Positions 1 to 9,636 of a stretch of DNA of 64,000 bases are shown here, one piece after another; the first letter of the stretch is position 1, and every line of letters starts with the position of its first letter. Below the pieces are notes generated by a model. That model saw only the letters and a list, made by a program, of their open reading frames with translations. It was not told where the DNA came from and made no database searches. Source of the DNA: JAEUIX01 sp046156035 (GTDB lineage: Bacteria; Planctomycetota; Phycisphaerae; Phycisphaerales; UBA1924); the NCBI GenBank assembly GCA_046156035.1, contig JBJXEW010000025.1:88909-152908 (forward strand). Direction: 5' to 3'. Both the position numbers and the translations under genes were made by a program.

Positions 1-269
1 CCGGCTTCATGCACGTGGATGCCAAGCGCCTCGTGCGGCTCTTCGCCAAGCACCCCAACGTGAAACTCTGCCTCAGCGGCCACATCCACGAGGTGGACCG
101 TGTGGACTTCCAGGGCGTCACCTACTTCTGCGACGGGGCCGTGAGCGGCAGTTGGTGGAAGGGCCCCAACAACACCTGCCACGAGGGCTACGCCGTGCTC
201 GACCTGTTCGATGACGGCACCTTCCGCCGCGACTACATCCCGTATGGCTGGAAGGCCGACCCGGCGTGA
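1..269 (+). CDS. Metallophosphoesterase, C-terminal part (partial)
   Basis: This is the 3' end of a gene that begins before the window; the reading frame is open from base 3. The visible 88 or so residues contain SGHIHEVD, the last metal-binding GHxH motif of calcineurin-like phosphoesterases, followed by a Gly/Trp-rich segment (GSWWKG) and a closing beta-strand region. The family hydrolyses phosphoesters at a two-metal centre. Substrate and localisation cannot be told from this fragment. The next gene (mfd) is convergent, and a palindromic repeat lies between them. Confidence 0.75.
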   Translation, partial: GFMHVDAKRLVRLFAKHPNVKLCLSGHIHEVDRVDFQGVTYFCDGAVSGSWWKGPNNTCHEGYAVLDLFDDGTFRRDYIPYGWKADPA

Positions 270-283
270 GCGTGGCCTTGAAG

Positions 284-317
284 CCCCCTCCCAGAGGGAG
301 GGGGTGGGGGGTGGGCG
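284..317. repeat. Palindromic repeat family C (reverse orientation)
   Basis: A hairpin, CCCCCTCCC-AGA-GGGAGGGGG, followed by TGGGGGGTGGGCG. It is the reverse complement of the element seen at 39811, 40836 and 54814. It sits between the convergent metallophosphoesterase and mfd genes and could act as a transcript-end hairpin. Confidence 0.7.
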
Positions 318-350
318 AGGTCTTGTTCACCCAACGTCTGTCGCGTGCCA

Positions 351-3300
351 TCACACACCCGCCAACCTCTTCCTCAAAATCAAACTCAACGTCCCCGCCT
401 CCAAGGCCGCCTTGTTCTCCGGCCGAAAGTACACCTGCGCGGGCCCGTTCCTTTCCACGGGCGCAAGCGCTGTGGCCGTGCCCCGTGCCGCGGGCGGCTT
501 CGTGAAGCACGCCACCAGGTCCGCAGGCCGCTCCGTCAGAAACACCACATCCGGCCCGCGCACCGCCACCGAACGCACGCCCAGCGCCCGCGCCAGCACA
601 CGCACCCCCGCAAGGTCTAACAGCCGCTGCATCGCTTTGGGCGGCTTGCCGTATGCCTGCTCAAGGTCCGTGCGCGCCTTGGTCAGTTCCTCCGCCGTCG
701 CGGCCGTGCTCAGCCTGCGATACGCATCCAGCCGCCTCGAATCCGCCGGGATGTACCCGCGCGGTATCGCCCCCGATAGGCCGATCTCCACGTTCGTTTC
801 ATTCGGCGTCGCCACCACCTCGTTCTTCAACTCGCGCACGGCCCGGTCCAGCAACTGGCAGTACATCTCATACCCCACGCTGGCGATGTGCCCGCTCTGC
901 TCCGGCCCCAGAATGTTCCCGGCCCCGCGAATCTCCAGGTCGCGCATGGCGATCTTGAACCCCGCCCCAAGCATGGAGAACTGCTCCACGGCCTTCAGCC
1001 GCAACAGCGCCTGCTCCTTCAGCGGGCGGCTCTCCGGTTGAAGCAAGTAGCAATACGCCCGGTGCTTGCTCCGCCCCACGCGCCCCCGCAACTGGTGCAG
1101 GTCCGCCAGCCCGAACCGGTCCGCATCATCAATCACCATGGTGTTGGCCGTGGCGATGTCAATCCCGCTCTCGATGATCGTGGTGCTCACGAGGATGTCC
1201 GCCTCGCGGCGCATGAACTTCAGCATCACCTCTTCCAGTTCATCATCGGGCATCTGCCCATGCCCCACCACCACGCGCACATCCGGAAAGCCCGCATCAA
1301 ACGCGAGTTTGCGCACATCGTCCGCCCGCGAGAGAATGTCAAACACCCGGTTGTGCACCCAGTACACCTGCCCATCACGCGAGAGTTCCCGCGCAATCGC
1401 CGCCTTCATCCTCGTCGCGTTGAAGGGGATCACCTCGGTCACCACCGCCCGTCGGTCCGCCGGGGCGCTCGTGAGGTTCGAGATATCCCGCAGCCCCAGC
1501 ATGCTCATGTGCAGCGTCCGCGGGATCGGCGTGGCCGAGAGCGTCAGCACATCCGCCGTCATCCGCAGCGCCAAGAGCCGCTCCTTGTGCTCCACGCCAA
1601 ACCGCTGCTCCTCATCGATAATCACCACGCCCAGGTCCGCGAACCGCACATCCTTCGACAGCAGCCGGTGCGTGCCGATCACCACATCCACCTGCCCCGT
1701 CCCCGCCATCTCCAGCGTCTCGCGCACCTCCGCATCACTCTTGAACCGCGACACCGAGCGCACCTTGAACGGGTAATCCCTAAACCGCAGGCTGAACGTC
1801 CGCTCGTGCTGCTCCGCCAGCACCGTCGTCGGCACCAGCACCGCCACCTGTTTCCCAAACTCCGCGGCCTTGAACGCCGCACGAATCGCCACCTCCGTCT
1901 TCCCATACCCAACATCGCCGCACAACAGCCGGTCCATCGGCCGCGCCTTGGCCATGTCCTTCTTGATCTCCGCAATCGCCGCCAACTGGTCCTCAGTCTC
2001 CTCAAACGGAAACTCGGCCTCAAACTCCTTCTGCCACGCCGTGTCCGCCGGATACCTGATCCCCGGCAGGTGCTCCCGCGCCGCCCGCACACGCAGCAAC
2101 TCCGCGGCAAGGTCTTTCACACCCTCGCTCACGCGCTCCTTCTGGTTCCGCCACCTGTTCCCGCCCAACGTCGAGAGTTGCGGCCTGCCGCGCCCCGCAC
2201 CACCACTCCCCCCACCCACATACTTCTGCACGAGCGCCACCTTCATCGCCGGCACGTGCAACTTCGCGCCACCCTCAAACTCCAGCGTCAGGTACTCCTC
2301 CAGGTCATCCTCACCCTTCTCCGCCGCCTTCTCCTCCGCTGCGCCCTTCCCCGGCCGCGCCGTCGCGATCTGCTTCAAGCGCGCCTCCACGCTCGCCCCA
2401 CCCGCCCCCCCCACCTCCCACGGCTTCATGAACTTCAGCCCGCTGAACCGCGCAATCCCGTGGTCCGCGTGCACCACATAGTCCCCCACCTCCAGATCCA
2501 AAAACGCGTCCATCGCGCGGCTGCCGCGCACGCGCCGCGACCGCGCCCGCCCCGTCACCCCCGGCCGCTGCAACAACTCGTGATACGGCAGCACAAGCGT
2601 GCCCCCCGGCCCGCCCGTCCCCCCCACGCTCCCCTCCCACACAAACCCCGCGTGCAGCACACCCACGACCGCTTCCACCCCGTGCGCCGCACCCGCCGAA
2701 CCACCCTCCCCTGCCTCACCCGCCCCAAACTCCCTCAGCAACTCACCCAGCCGCTGCCGCTCACCCGGCGTGCCGCAGACCACCACCACCCGCATCGGCG
2801 GCCCGCCGCCCTCGCTCCGACTCATCTGCGCAATCTCGCCCACCGCCTTGCCCACATCCTCCGGCAGAGGCGGCACCGCCCTCACCGGCAACTCCACCAG
2901 CGTCCCCTCCTGTCCCGCGGCATACGGCGCGTAATGACTCACCTCCACAAACCCCGCCAGCCGCTCACGCGCCAGTTTCATCACCGCCGGCGGCCCGAAC
3001 ACGCCGCGCGTGTCCGTGCACCGCTCCCAATACCCCCGTGCCTGCTCCGTCACCTCCATCATCTCGTGCACCACGCACACCGCGCCCCTCCCGACCAACT
3101 CCAAGAGGTTCACCGGCGCCTCATCGCCGCGCACAAGTTCCGGCTTCGCGGCCACCAGTTGCACGCCCGCCACGCTCCGGTCCACCGCCATGCTCGCGAC
3201 ATCAATCTCGCTCACACGCTCGATCTGGTCGCCGAAAAAATCCAGCCGCACCGGCGCACCCGTTGAAATCACCCCGCCTTCCGCCCCCTCAACCTGCCCC

Positions 3301-3893
3301 TCCTCGCCGGGCGGGAACACATCCAGAATCCCCCCACGCGCGGCAAAGTCTCCCGCCTCCTCCACCGCATCCACACGCCGATACCCCGCCGCGTCCAGCC
3401 ACCGCACCACACCCGCCGGCCCGCCCGCGGGTTCATCGCCCACGCGCAGCGTGAGCAGGCACCGTTCCAGAGCCTTCGCGCTCGGCACCGCCTGCATGAG
3501 CGCCGCAACCGGCGCTACCAGCACGCGCGGCATCGCCACACCCGCCGAGTTCATCACCAGCGGCCCGTCCCACCCCGCCACCGTCCGCATCGCGCTCAGC
3601 CGCTCACCCACAAGGTCCAGCGAAAAGCCCGCCTCGCCCGGTGCCACTTCCAGCGCGGGAAACCGCACCACCTGCACACCCGCAAACGTCAGGTCGTCGT
3701 ACGCGGCGTCCGCATCATCCCCGTGCGCCACCATCAGCACCGCCTGCGTGTTGAGCAAGCGCGAGAGCGCCGCCGCCACCAGCGCCGTTGAAGCCCCCAC
3801 GGCCCCGCGCACACCCGCGCGCCCCGAGGCGCGCACAGCCGCCGCGAGCCGCGCCACTGACCCGTCGTTGGCCACCAGCGCAAGCACGTCCAT
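351..3893 (-). CDS. mfd: Transcription-repair coupling factor Mfd
   Basis: Mfd is an ATP-dependent translocase that removes RNA polymerase stalled at DNA lesions and recruits UvrA. The 1180 residues match the family's usual length. The N-terminal third is the UvrB-like region. The RNA polymerase interaction domain (LEVGDYVVHADHGIARF) lies near residue 468. The RecG-like motor has Walker A GDVGYGKTE near residue 659 and DEEQRFG near 761, with the helicase C-terminal half and TRCF domain after about 1000. Two Gly/Ala-rich expansions (around residues 420 and 510) look lineage-specific. The gene lies 140 nt downstream of the subtilase gene on the same strand. A long open frame on the opposite strand is a compositional shadow. 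Confidence 0.97.
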   Translation of the reverse strand: MDVLALVANDGSVARLAAAVRASGRAGVRGAVGASTALVAAALSRLLNTQAVLMVAHGDDADAAYDDLTFAGVQVVRFPALEVAPGEAGFSLDLVGERLSAMRTVAGWDGPLVMNSAGVAMPRVLVAPVAALMQAVPSAKALERCLLTLRVGDEPAGGPAGVVRWLDAAGYRRVDAVEEAGDFAARGGILDVFPPGEEGQVEGAEGGVISTGAPVRLDFFGDQIERVSEIDVASMAVDRSVAGVQLVAAKPELVRGDEAPVNLLELVGRGAVCVVHEMMEVTEQARGYWERCTDTRGVFGPPAVMKLARERLAGFVEVSHYAPYAAGQEGTLVELPVRAVPPLPEDVGKAVGEIAQMSRSEGGGPPMRVVVVCGTPGERQRLGELLREFGAGEAGEGGSAGAAHGVEAVVGVLHAGFVWEGSVGGTGGPGGTLVLPYHELLQRPGVTGRARSRRVRGSRAMDAFLDLEVGDYVVHADHGIARFSGLKFMKPWEVGGAGGASVEARLKQIATARPGKGAAEEKAAEKGEDDLEEYLTLEFEGGAKLHVPAMKVALVQKYVGGGSGGAGRGRPQLSTLGGNRWRNQKERVSEGVKDLAAELLRVRAAREHLPGIRYPADTAWQKEFEAEFPFEETEDQLAAIAEIKKDMAKARPMDRLLCGDVGYGKTEVAIRAAFKAAEFGKQVAVLVPTTVLAEQHERTFSLRFRDYPFKVRSVSRFKSDAEVRETLEMAGTGQVDVVIGTHRLLSKDVRFADLGVVIIDEEQRFGVEHKERLLALRMTADVLTLSATPIPRTLHMSMLGLRDISNLTSAPADRRAVVTEVIPFNATRMKAAIARELSRDGQVYWVHNRVFDILSRADDVRKLAFDAGFPDVRVVVGHGQMPDDELEEVMLKFMRREADILVSTTIIESGIDIATANTMVIDDADRFGLADLHQLRGRVGRSKHRAYCYLLQPESRPLKEQALLRLKAVEQFSMLGAGFKIAMRDLEIRGAGNILGPEQSGHIASVGYEMYCQLLDRAVRELKNEVVATPNETNVEIGLSGAIPRGYIPADSRRLDAYRRLSTAATAEELTKARTDLEQAYGKPPKAMQRLLDLAGVRVLARALGVRSVAVRGPDVVFLTERPADLVACFTKPPAARGTATALAPVERNGPAQVYFRPENKAALEAGTLSLILRKRLAGV

Positions 3894-4033
3894 GGGCCAG
3901 GCCGCTCCCAGCGCGCACGCCCACGCGGCCCAACCGGCTCCGAGCCGGGCGGGTCGTGTGCGGCCAACGCGCTACCGAGTGAGGATATCGGCCCGCTGGC
4001 GGGCGGGGTTGGGTCGGAGCGCGACAGACCGGC

Positions 4034-5953
4034 TCACCCCCCGCGCTTCTTGAGCAACTCCACGCTCTTCTTCGGGTTGATCAGCAACCGCCCGTCGGCC
4101 TCGCTCGAACCCGGCATCGGGTCCGCCCCCTTCATCATCAGGTCCACCACGTCCTTCGACGAAAGTTTCGGGTCCAGCGCAAAGAGTTTGGCCGCAAGGT
4201 TCGCCACATTCGGCGCGGCCATGCTCGTGCCGCTCGCCTTCATCCGCCCGCCACCAGGAATGTAACTCTCCACCTCAAACCCGTTGGAGTACAACCTCAC
4301 GTTCTTGCCGAACGTCGTGAACCCCGTCGGCTTGCCGCTCTGGTCCACCGCGCCCACCGTGATCATGTTCCCGATCTCCAGCCCCGACGGGATCATCTCG
4401 CTGAACTGGCTGTTGTTGTTGCTGTTGCCCGCCGCCGCGATAAACAGAATGTCCGGGGCAGACCGCATCGCCTCGTCCAACCCTTCCTTGATCGTGTTGA
4501 AGATGCGGCGCGACATCTCCGCCCGCTCCTCCGCCGTCTTGCCCACGTTCTTCTGCTCCAGTTGCCCCTCAACATCCTGCCGCGAGAGGCCCCACGACAT
4601 GTTCACCACCCGCACGCCCGCCGCCTTGAAGTAGTTCACCGTCGCCTTCGCCGCCCCGACGATCGCCTGCATGTCCTCCACGCTGGGGGCCTTGGTGGGG
4701 ATCTGCTTGTAGTCGAACGTGATCCGCGCCGCCAGAATCCGCGCTGCCGGGTTGCCCTCCGCCGCGATGCCCGACACGTGCGTGCCGTGCATGTGGTTGC
4801 CGTACAGGGAAAGGTCCTCCATGAACGTGCCCACCGCCTCGCCCTTGAGGGTGCCCAAATGCTTGCGCAGTGCCGCCGCGTCGGGCGAGTCGATGTTCGC
4901 CTGCAGGTCCGTCAGTCCCTTCGTGTATTTCAAGACCTCCGCCTTGTCGCCCTTGAGCGCCGTCAGGGGGTGCAACAGGTCCACCACGGGCTGGCTGTCC
5001 AGGTCAAAGGCGATGCCGTGCACATCATCCACAAACCCGTTCTGATCATCGTCCTTGCCGTTCACCTTCTCGTTCGTGTTTGTCCACGCCTGCGCCGTCT
5101 TCTCGAAAATCGCCTGGTCCACGCCCGAATCCCACACACCAATCACCACCGGCGTCAGGCCGTCCTTCTCGCTCAGCACCACCGAGCGCTCCGCCCAGAT
5201 GTCCTTGGCCGCCGTCGCGTTGTCCTCGATGATCTTGCTGAAAGTCGCCACCACCTCCTCACGCAAGGGCAGCATCACGTCCAACTGCGACCGCACCGCC
5301 AACAAACCCTTGGCCAAGTCCCCCGACACCTCGCCACCGCTCTTCTCCACCACCGGGTCCAGTGAGGCCTGCATCTGCCCCAGCAGCAGGTCCCGCGTGA
5401 TGATCTCCGCGGTGCCCTTGTTCCGCACCACAATCTCACGCACCTTCTCCCACGGCATCGCCCGCACCGCGGCGTCCAGTTCCTTGGCAAACGCCGCCCG
5501 CACCGCCGCCTCGCCTCCCCCCGCCGCCTTCGCCTTGGCGATGGCCCGCACCGACGTCCCCGCGTAGATCTTCTGGGCCTCCTTCGTCTCCAGGTCCTTC
5601 ACCTTGTCCGCCAGGCGCACCGCGTCCTCAAACCGCCCCTCGATCATCGCGATGCTCATCAGCGCGTTGTAGTACCCCTGCAGCGTCGTCGGGTCCGTGA
5701 TGTCGTACCCCGCCAGGTCGCTCTCCAGGTTCGTCTTGACCTGCGCCAGAAACGCCTTGTACGGCCCGTCCGTCAGCACAAACTCGCTCGCCTTCCCCTC
5801 GATCTTGTACGTGTGCCGCGGCAGGTCGTCCGCCGTCTTCACCGGCTTCTTCATCCCCGCCGGCTGAGCAAACACCGCCGACACACCAGGCACCACCGCC
5901 ACAGACAGCGCCGCGCCGGCCAACAGAGCGACAACAACAGGCAATCGAGCCAT
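4034..5953 (-). CDS. Exported subtilisin-like serine protease (S8)
   Basis: A 639-residue protein. The start was chosen at 5953 because GAGGAG lies seven bases upstream and the product then begins with a clear signal peptide (MARLPVVVALLAGAALSVAV...VFAQ). A pro-region of about 240 residues precedes the peptidase S8 domain. The triad is complete: Asp in VWDSGVD (about 273), His in HGTHVSG (about 390) and Ser in SGTSMAAPN (about 574). The oxyanion Asn is in AAGNSNNN. It is probably a secreted or periplasmic endopeptidase. It shares orientation with mfd but has no functional link to it; the upstream trxA gene is divergent. Confidence 0.93.
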   Translation of the reverse strand: MARLPVVVALLAGAALSVAVVPGVSAVFAQPAGMKKPVKTADDLPRHTYKIEGKASEFVLTDGPYKAFLAQVKTNLESDLAGYDITDPTTLQGYYNALMSIAMIEGRFEDAVRLADKVKDLETKEAQKIYAGTSVRAIAKAKAAGGGEAAVRAAFAKELDAAVRAMPWEKVREIVVRNKGTAEIITRDLLLGQMQASLDPVVEKSGGEVSGDLAKGLLAVRSQLDVMLPLREEVVATFSKIIEDNATAAKDIWAERSVVLSEKDGLTPVVIGVWDSGVDQAIFEKTAQAWTNTNEKVNGKDDDQNGFVDDVHGIAFDLDSQPVVDLLHPLTALKGDKAEVLKYTKGLTDLQANIDSPDAAALRKHLGTLKGEAVGTFMEDLSLYGNHMHGTHVSGIAAEGNPAARILAARITFDYKQIPTKAPSVEDMQAIVGAAKATVNYFKAAGVRVVNMSWGLSRQDVEGQLEQKNVGKTAEERAEMSRRIFNTIKEGLDEAMRSAPDILFIAAAGNSNNNSQFSEMIPSGLEIGNMITVGAVDQSGKPTGFTTFGKNVRLYSNGFEVESYIPGGGRMKASGTSMAAPNVANLAAKLFALDPKLSSKDVVDLMMKGADPMPGSSEADGRLLINPKKSVELLKKRGG

Positions 5954-6182
5954 CTGCAAACTCCTCGGTTCATTTCCACACGCCGCCACGCGGCCACACG
6001 TCTTACGGCGTTCTGGCGTGATGGTGGCAGGGCCCCGGCAGAATCACGACACCGCCCGCACCCACGGGCACCAAACAGGCAGACAACACCCACCCGGCGC
6101 GTTCACTCCGGCCCCCGGCCGACGTAGCATCACCGTCTCATGCCGTCGCCGGCCGCCCGCGCGACCTTCCGAAAGGACCACC

Positions 6183-6509
6183 ATGGCCGCTGCCAACGTG
6201 CTCGAATTCACCGACGCCAACTTTGATGCCGACGTGCTGAAAAGCCCGTTGCCCGTTCTCGTGGATTTCTGGGCCGAGTGGTGCGGCCCCTGCCGCGCCC
6301 TCACCCCCACCATCGAAGCACTCGCCACCGAGTTCGCCGGCAAGGTGAAGGTCGGCAAAATGAACACCGACAGCAACCAGGGCGTGCCCGTCAAATACGG
6401 CATCCAGGCCATCCCCACCGTCCTGCTCTTTAAGAACGGCGAACTGGTGCAGAAGTTCGTCGGCCTCCAGCCAAAGGCCGCCTTCGCCGCCGCGCTCAGC
6501 GCGGCGTGA
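6183..6509 (+). CDS. trxA: Thioredoxin
   Basis: A single-domain thioredoxin of 108 residues with the redox motif WCGPC and the cis-proline segment IPTVLLF. It reduces disulfides of cytoplasmic proteins. The start at 6183 follows GAAAGGA at a suitable distance; the frame is open further upstream, but nothing there resembles thioredoxin. The oxidoreductase gene follows closely (57 nt), so the two may be co-transcribed. The region between this gene and the divergent subtilase holds about 230 nt of promoter space with no recognisable element. Confidence 0.96.
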   Translation: MAAANVLEFTDANFDADVLKSPLPVLVDFWAEWCGPCRALTPTIEALATEFAGKVKVGKMNTDSNQGVPVKYGIQAIPTVLLFKNGELVQKFVGLQPKAAFAAALSAA

Positions 6510-6565
6510 GGCCGGGCCAGAACCCACCCCCTCTCCGCGAGCACGCTCGCCGGACCCACACACCC

Positions 6566-7648
6566 ATGCAGACGGCGACCTCCTCAGCCCCCTCGCAGCC
6601 TCACGCCACGGGCAAACTCCGCGCCGGTGTCGTTGGTGTCGGCCGCATGGGCCGCCATCACGCCCGCGTCTACCAGCAACTCGCCCAGGCCGAACTCGTC
6701 GGCGTGGTGGATGAGAACACCGACCGCCGCGAGGCCATCGCCGAAGAGCGCGGCTGCAACGGCTTCGCCACCGTCGATCAACTCCTCGCCGCCGGGGTCG
6801 ACATCGTCTCCGTCGCCGTCCCCACCTCCTACCACCGCTCCGTCGCCGAGCCCCTGCTCAAGGCGGGCGTGGCGTGCCTCATCGAAAAACCCCTCGCCGG
6901 CAGCGTGGAAGACGCGACGGCGATCAAAGAGATCGCCGAAAAATCCGGCGCGGTCCTCATGGTCGGCCACATCGAGCGCTTCAACCCCATCATGGTCGCC
7001 CTTCGCCGCGAAACCGAGAACGGCCGCACCATCCTGCCGCGTTTTATCGAGGTGCACCGCGTCAGCCCGATGACCTTCCGCTCCGTGGACACCAGCGTGG
7101 TGATGGACATGATGATCCACGACCTTGACGTGGTCATCATGCTCATGGGCGGACGCGAGCCCGATGAGGTGCAGGCCTCCGGCGTGCCCGTCGTCACCGA
7201 GCACGAGGATGTGTGCAACGCCCGCCTCACCTGGCGCACGCCCCACGGCGCCTGCGTCGCCACCATCTCCACCAGCCGCCTCGCCCTCAAGACCGAGCGC
7301 GTCACGCGCATCACCGGCGAGAACGCCTACGTCAAGATCGACTACGCCGCCAAAAAAGGCACCCTCATCCGCCGCACCGCCAACGAGGTGCAGATGAAGG
7401 AAGTGCGTGAACTTCTCCGCAAGGGCCAGGACCTCTCCAACCTCAAGTGGCACGAACTGGTGAACATCGAGGAACTCGAAGTCGGTGATGCCGAGCCCAT
7501 CGTCGCCGAGATCGAGAACTTCATCCAGGCCGTCCGCACCGGCACACGCCCCGAGGTGGATGCCACCGCCGGCCTCGCCAATGTCCGCACGGCCCAGCGC
7601 ATCGTCGATGCCGCACGCAAAGAACGCGAGTGGAAGTGGCCGGGCTGA
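6566..7648 (+). CDS. Gfo/Idh/MocA-family NAD(P)-dependent oxidoreductase
   Basis: A 360-residue dehydrogenase-like protein. The N-terminal Rossmann fold has VGVGRMGRHH after a short flexible leader. The family motif EKPLAG lies near residue 110, and the C-terminal alpha/beta substrate domain follows. Family members oxidise or reduce sugars, inositols or related cyclic substrates; the DxxIHDLD-like segment (MMIHDLD) occupies the usual catalytic region. The substrate cannot be predicted. The ATG at 6566 is preferred over an upstream GTG that overlaps the trxA stop, because homology begins only after it. Confidence 0.9.
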   Translation: MQTATSSAPSQPHATGKLRAGVVGVGRMGRHHARVYQQLAQAELVGVVDENTDRREAIAEERGCNGFATVDQLLAAGVDIVSVAVPTSYHRSVAEPLLKAGVACLIEKPLAGSVEDATAIKEIAEKSGAVLMVGHIERFNPIMVALRRETENGRTILPRFIEVHRVSPMTFRSVDTSVVMDMMIHDLDVVIMLMGGREPDEVQASGVPVVTEHEDVCNARLTWRTPHGACVATISTSRLALKTERVTRITGENAYVKIDYAAKKGTLIRRTANEVQMKEVRELLRKGQDLSNLKWHELVNIEELEVGDAEPIVAEIENFIQAVRTGTRPEVDATAGLANVRTAQRIVDAARKEREWKWPG

Positions 7649-7795
7649 AGTCCGCCGCGTGCTCTCCCACCGTCCGTCCACCACCCTCAAGCCGCCGCCA
7701 GAACCCGCACAGCCGCGGGAATACACTCCCCCCTTGCGCAACCTTGCCCGGGCGGTTCTTTCGCCCCGGCACAACCCGAAGAACGAGCCGTTCAC

Positions 7796-9523
7796 ATGTC
7801 CGCCGACGACACCACCAACCCTCCCGCTTCCTCCCCCACAGCCGATCAGGGCGTGCCCAGCACAACCAACGCGGCACCGCCCGGGCCCGAACCCGCCGCG
7901 GCCGCGCCTGAGCAGGCTGCGGCACCCGCCGCGCCCGCTCCCTCCGCCATGGACCCGATGAAGGGTCTGCCCAAAATCACCAAGGCCCAGGTCGTCGGCT
8001 CCGAAGGCACGGAGCAGCCCTATCAAGGCCGCCCGGGCGGCGGGGGCGGCGGCAAGTTCGGCGGCCCACGCCGAGACAAACCCTCCGAAGCGCCCGAAAA
8101 GGTCCCCGACACTCGCAAAACCCTCCACTCCGTCAGCGATGAATCTCGCGACGCGGGCTCCGCCGGCAGCATGACCGCCGAGATGGAGGCCGAGATCGCC
8201 GCCGCCATGGCCAGCGGCGAACTCATGCCCGCTGACCTGCCCCCCGCCCACCACAACAAGCCCGTCATCAGCCACAAGCCCGGCGAGCCCGGCCGCATCC
8301 GCGGGCCGCGCGTCGTTGAGGGTGGCCGCGAGAAGCGCCACGGCACCATCGTCTCCGTCGGCCCCTCCGACATCTTCCTCGAGTTCGGCCCCAAGGAACT
8401 CGGCGTCCTGCCGCGCGTGCAGTACAAGGAAGGCGAGGAGGTTCCCGCCGCGGGCACCACCATCGAGGTTGTCGTCGACCGCTTCGACACCACCGAGAGC
8501 CTCTTCCTCTGCTCGCGCCCCACCGCCGTGCAGAAGGCCAAGTGGGAACTGCTCGAAATCGGCCAGGTCGTCGAGGCCCGCGTCACCGGCGTGAACAAGG
8601 GCGGCCTCGACCTCGAAGTCGCCGGCCACCGCGCCTTCATGCCCGCCGGCCAAGTCAGCCTCGACCGTATCCCCGACCTCTCCATCTTCATCGGCGAGAA
8701 GTTCACCTGCACCATCGTGCAGGTGGACACCCGCGGCAAGGGCAACATCGTCCTCTCCCGGCGCGACATGCTCAAGGTCGAACGCGAGGAGAAGGCCAAG
8801 AAGATCAAGGAAACCCTCCAGGAAGGCCAGACCGTCGAGGGCACCGTCCGCAAACTCATGCCCTTCGGCGCGTTCGTGGATATCGGCGGCATCGACGGCC
8901 TCATCCACATCTCCGACCTCAGTTATGACCGCGTGCTCCCCGGCGAGAAGCACATCGCCAAGCACGTCAACGAGGGCGACGTGGTCAACGTCAAGGTCCT
9001 CAAGATCGACTGGGAAGCCAACAAGATCAGCCTGGGCCTCAAGCAACTCGCCAGCGACCCCTTCGCCGTCGCCACCGGGGCCATCGCGATCGGCTCGGAT
9101 GTCTCGGGCACCGTGGTGCGGCTCACCGAGTTCGGCGCGTTCGTCAACATCGCCCCCGGTGTGGATGCCCTCCTGCACGTCTCGGAGATTTCGCGCAAGC
9201 GCATCAACGCACCCGGCGATGTCCTTAAGCAGGACCAGGTCATCACCGCCCGCATCATCAAGATCGAGGCCGACACGCGCCGCATCAGCCTCTCCATGCG
9301 GGCCCTCGAAAAAGCCCCCGAGGCCGACCCCAACGACCCCCGCGCCAAGATGCGGGCCGACCGCGAGAAGCAGGCCGCCGAACGCCTCGCCGAGATCGCC
9401 AAAGAGACGCCCCAACTCCGCAAGCAGCGCGAGAAGTTCCGCAACAAGGAACTCACCGGCGGCTTCGGCAAGAAGGCCAAGTTCCTCGGCGGCGGCCTGG
9501 GCGACCTCAAACTCGGCTCGTAG
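7796..9523 (+). CDS. S1-domain RNA-binding protein (ribosomal protein S1-like)
   Basis: A 575-residue protein. It has a Pro/Ala-rich, probably disordered N-terminus (about 110 residues) with a Gly-rich patch, then four S1-type OB folds between about residues 180 and 500; the last two are the most canonical (GTVRKLMPFGAFVDI and GTVVRLTEFGAFVNI). A Lys/Arg-rich C-terminal tail follows. The arrangement suggests a ribosomal S1 or S1-like translation or mRNA-binding factor in the cytoplasm. It has fewer domains than E. coli S1, so rpsA is not assigned. The gene is monocistronic and followed by a strong hairpin. Confidence 0.88.
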   Translation: MSADDTTNPPASSPTADQGVPSTTNAAPPGPEPAAAAPEQAAAPAAPAPSAMDPMKGLPKITKAQVVGSEGTEQPYQGRPGGGGGGKFGGPRRDKPSEAPEKVPDTRKTLHSVSDESRDAGSAGSMTAEMEAEIAAAMASGELMPADLPPAHHNKPVISHKPGEPGRIRGPRVVEGGREKRHGTIVSVGPSDIFLEFGPKELGVLPRVQYKEGEEVPAAGTTIEVVVDRFDTTESLFLCSRPTAVQKAKWELLEIGQVVEARVTGVNKGGLDLEVAGHRAFMPAGQVSLDRIPDLSIFIGEKFTCTIVQVDTRGKGNIVLSRRDMLKVEREEKAKKIKETLQEGQTVEGTVRKLMPFGAFVDIGGIDGLIHISDLSYDRVLPGEKHIAKHVNEGDVVNVKVLKIDWEANKISLGLKQLASDPFAVATGAIAIGSDVSGTVVRLTEFGAFVNIAPGVDALLHVSEISRKRINAPGDVLKQDQVITARIIKIEADTRRISLSMRALEKAPEADPNDPRAKMRADREKQAAERLAEIAKETPQLRKQREKFRNKELTGGFGKKAKFLGGGLGDLKLGS

Positions 9524-9532
9524 GCACCCGCT

Positions 9533-9558
9533 GGGTACCCCGGCTCTCCGAGCCGGGG
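9533..9558 (+). terminator. Hairpin after the S1-domain gene; palindromic repeat family A (reverse orientation)
   Basis: GGGTACC precedes a perfect 9-bp stem (CCCCGGCTC, loop TCC, GAGCCGGGG) that starts 15 nt after the stop codon and is followed by CTTTGCTC. It can end transcription, although the T tract is weak. It is also the reverse complement of the family A repeat (CGGAG loop, GGTACCC tail) found at 38307, 38364, 60622 and 60664. Confidence 0.65.
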
Positions 9559-9636
9559 CTTTGCTCAACCTGAGCACGGCCCAACGCTGAACGCTCGCCG
9601 CACCGCGCACGCAGGCCGCGTAGCGTCCTGCGCCAC

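Noticed and set aside
888..3266. 792-codon plus-strand frame opposite mfd
   Set aside because: Extreme His/Arg/Pro composition is the typical shadow of G-ending codons on the opposite strand; mfd itself is certain.
6584..9610. 1008-codon open frame on the minus strand opposite the oxidoreductase and S1 genes
   Set aside because: It is antisense to two well-supported genes, is dominated by Gly/Ala/Asp/Leu from complementary GC-rich codons, and shows no domain or start signal.
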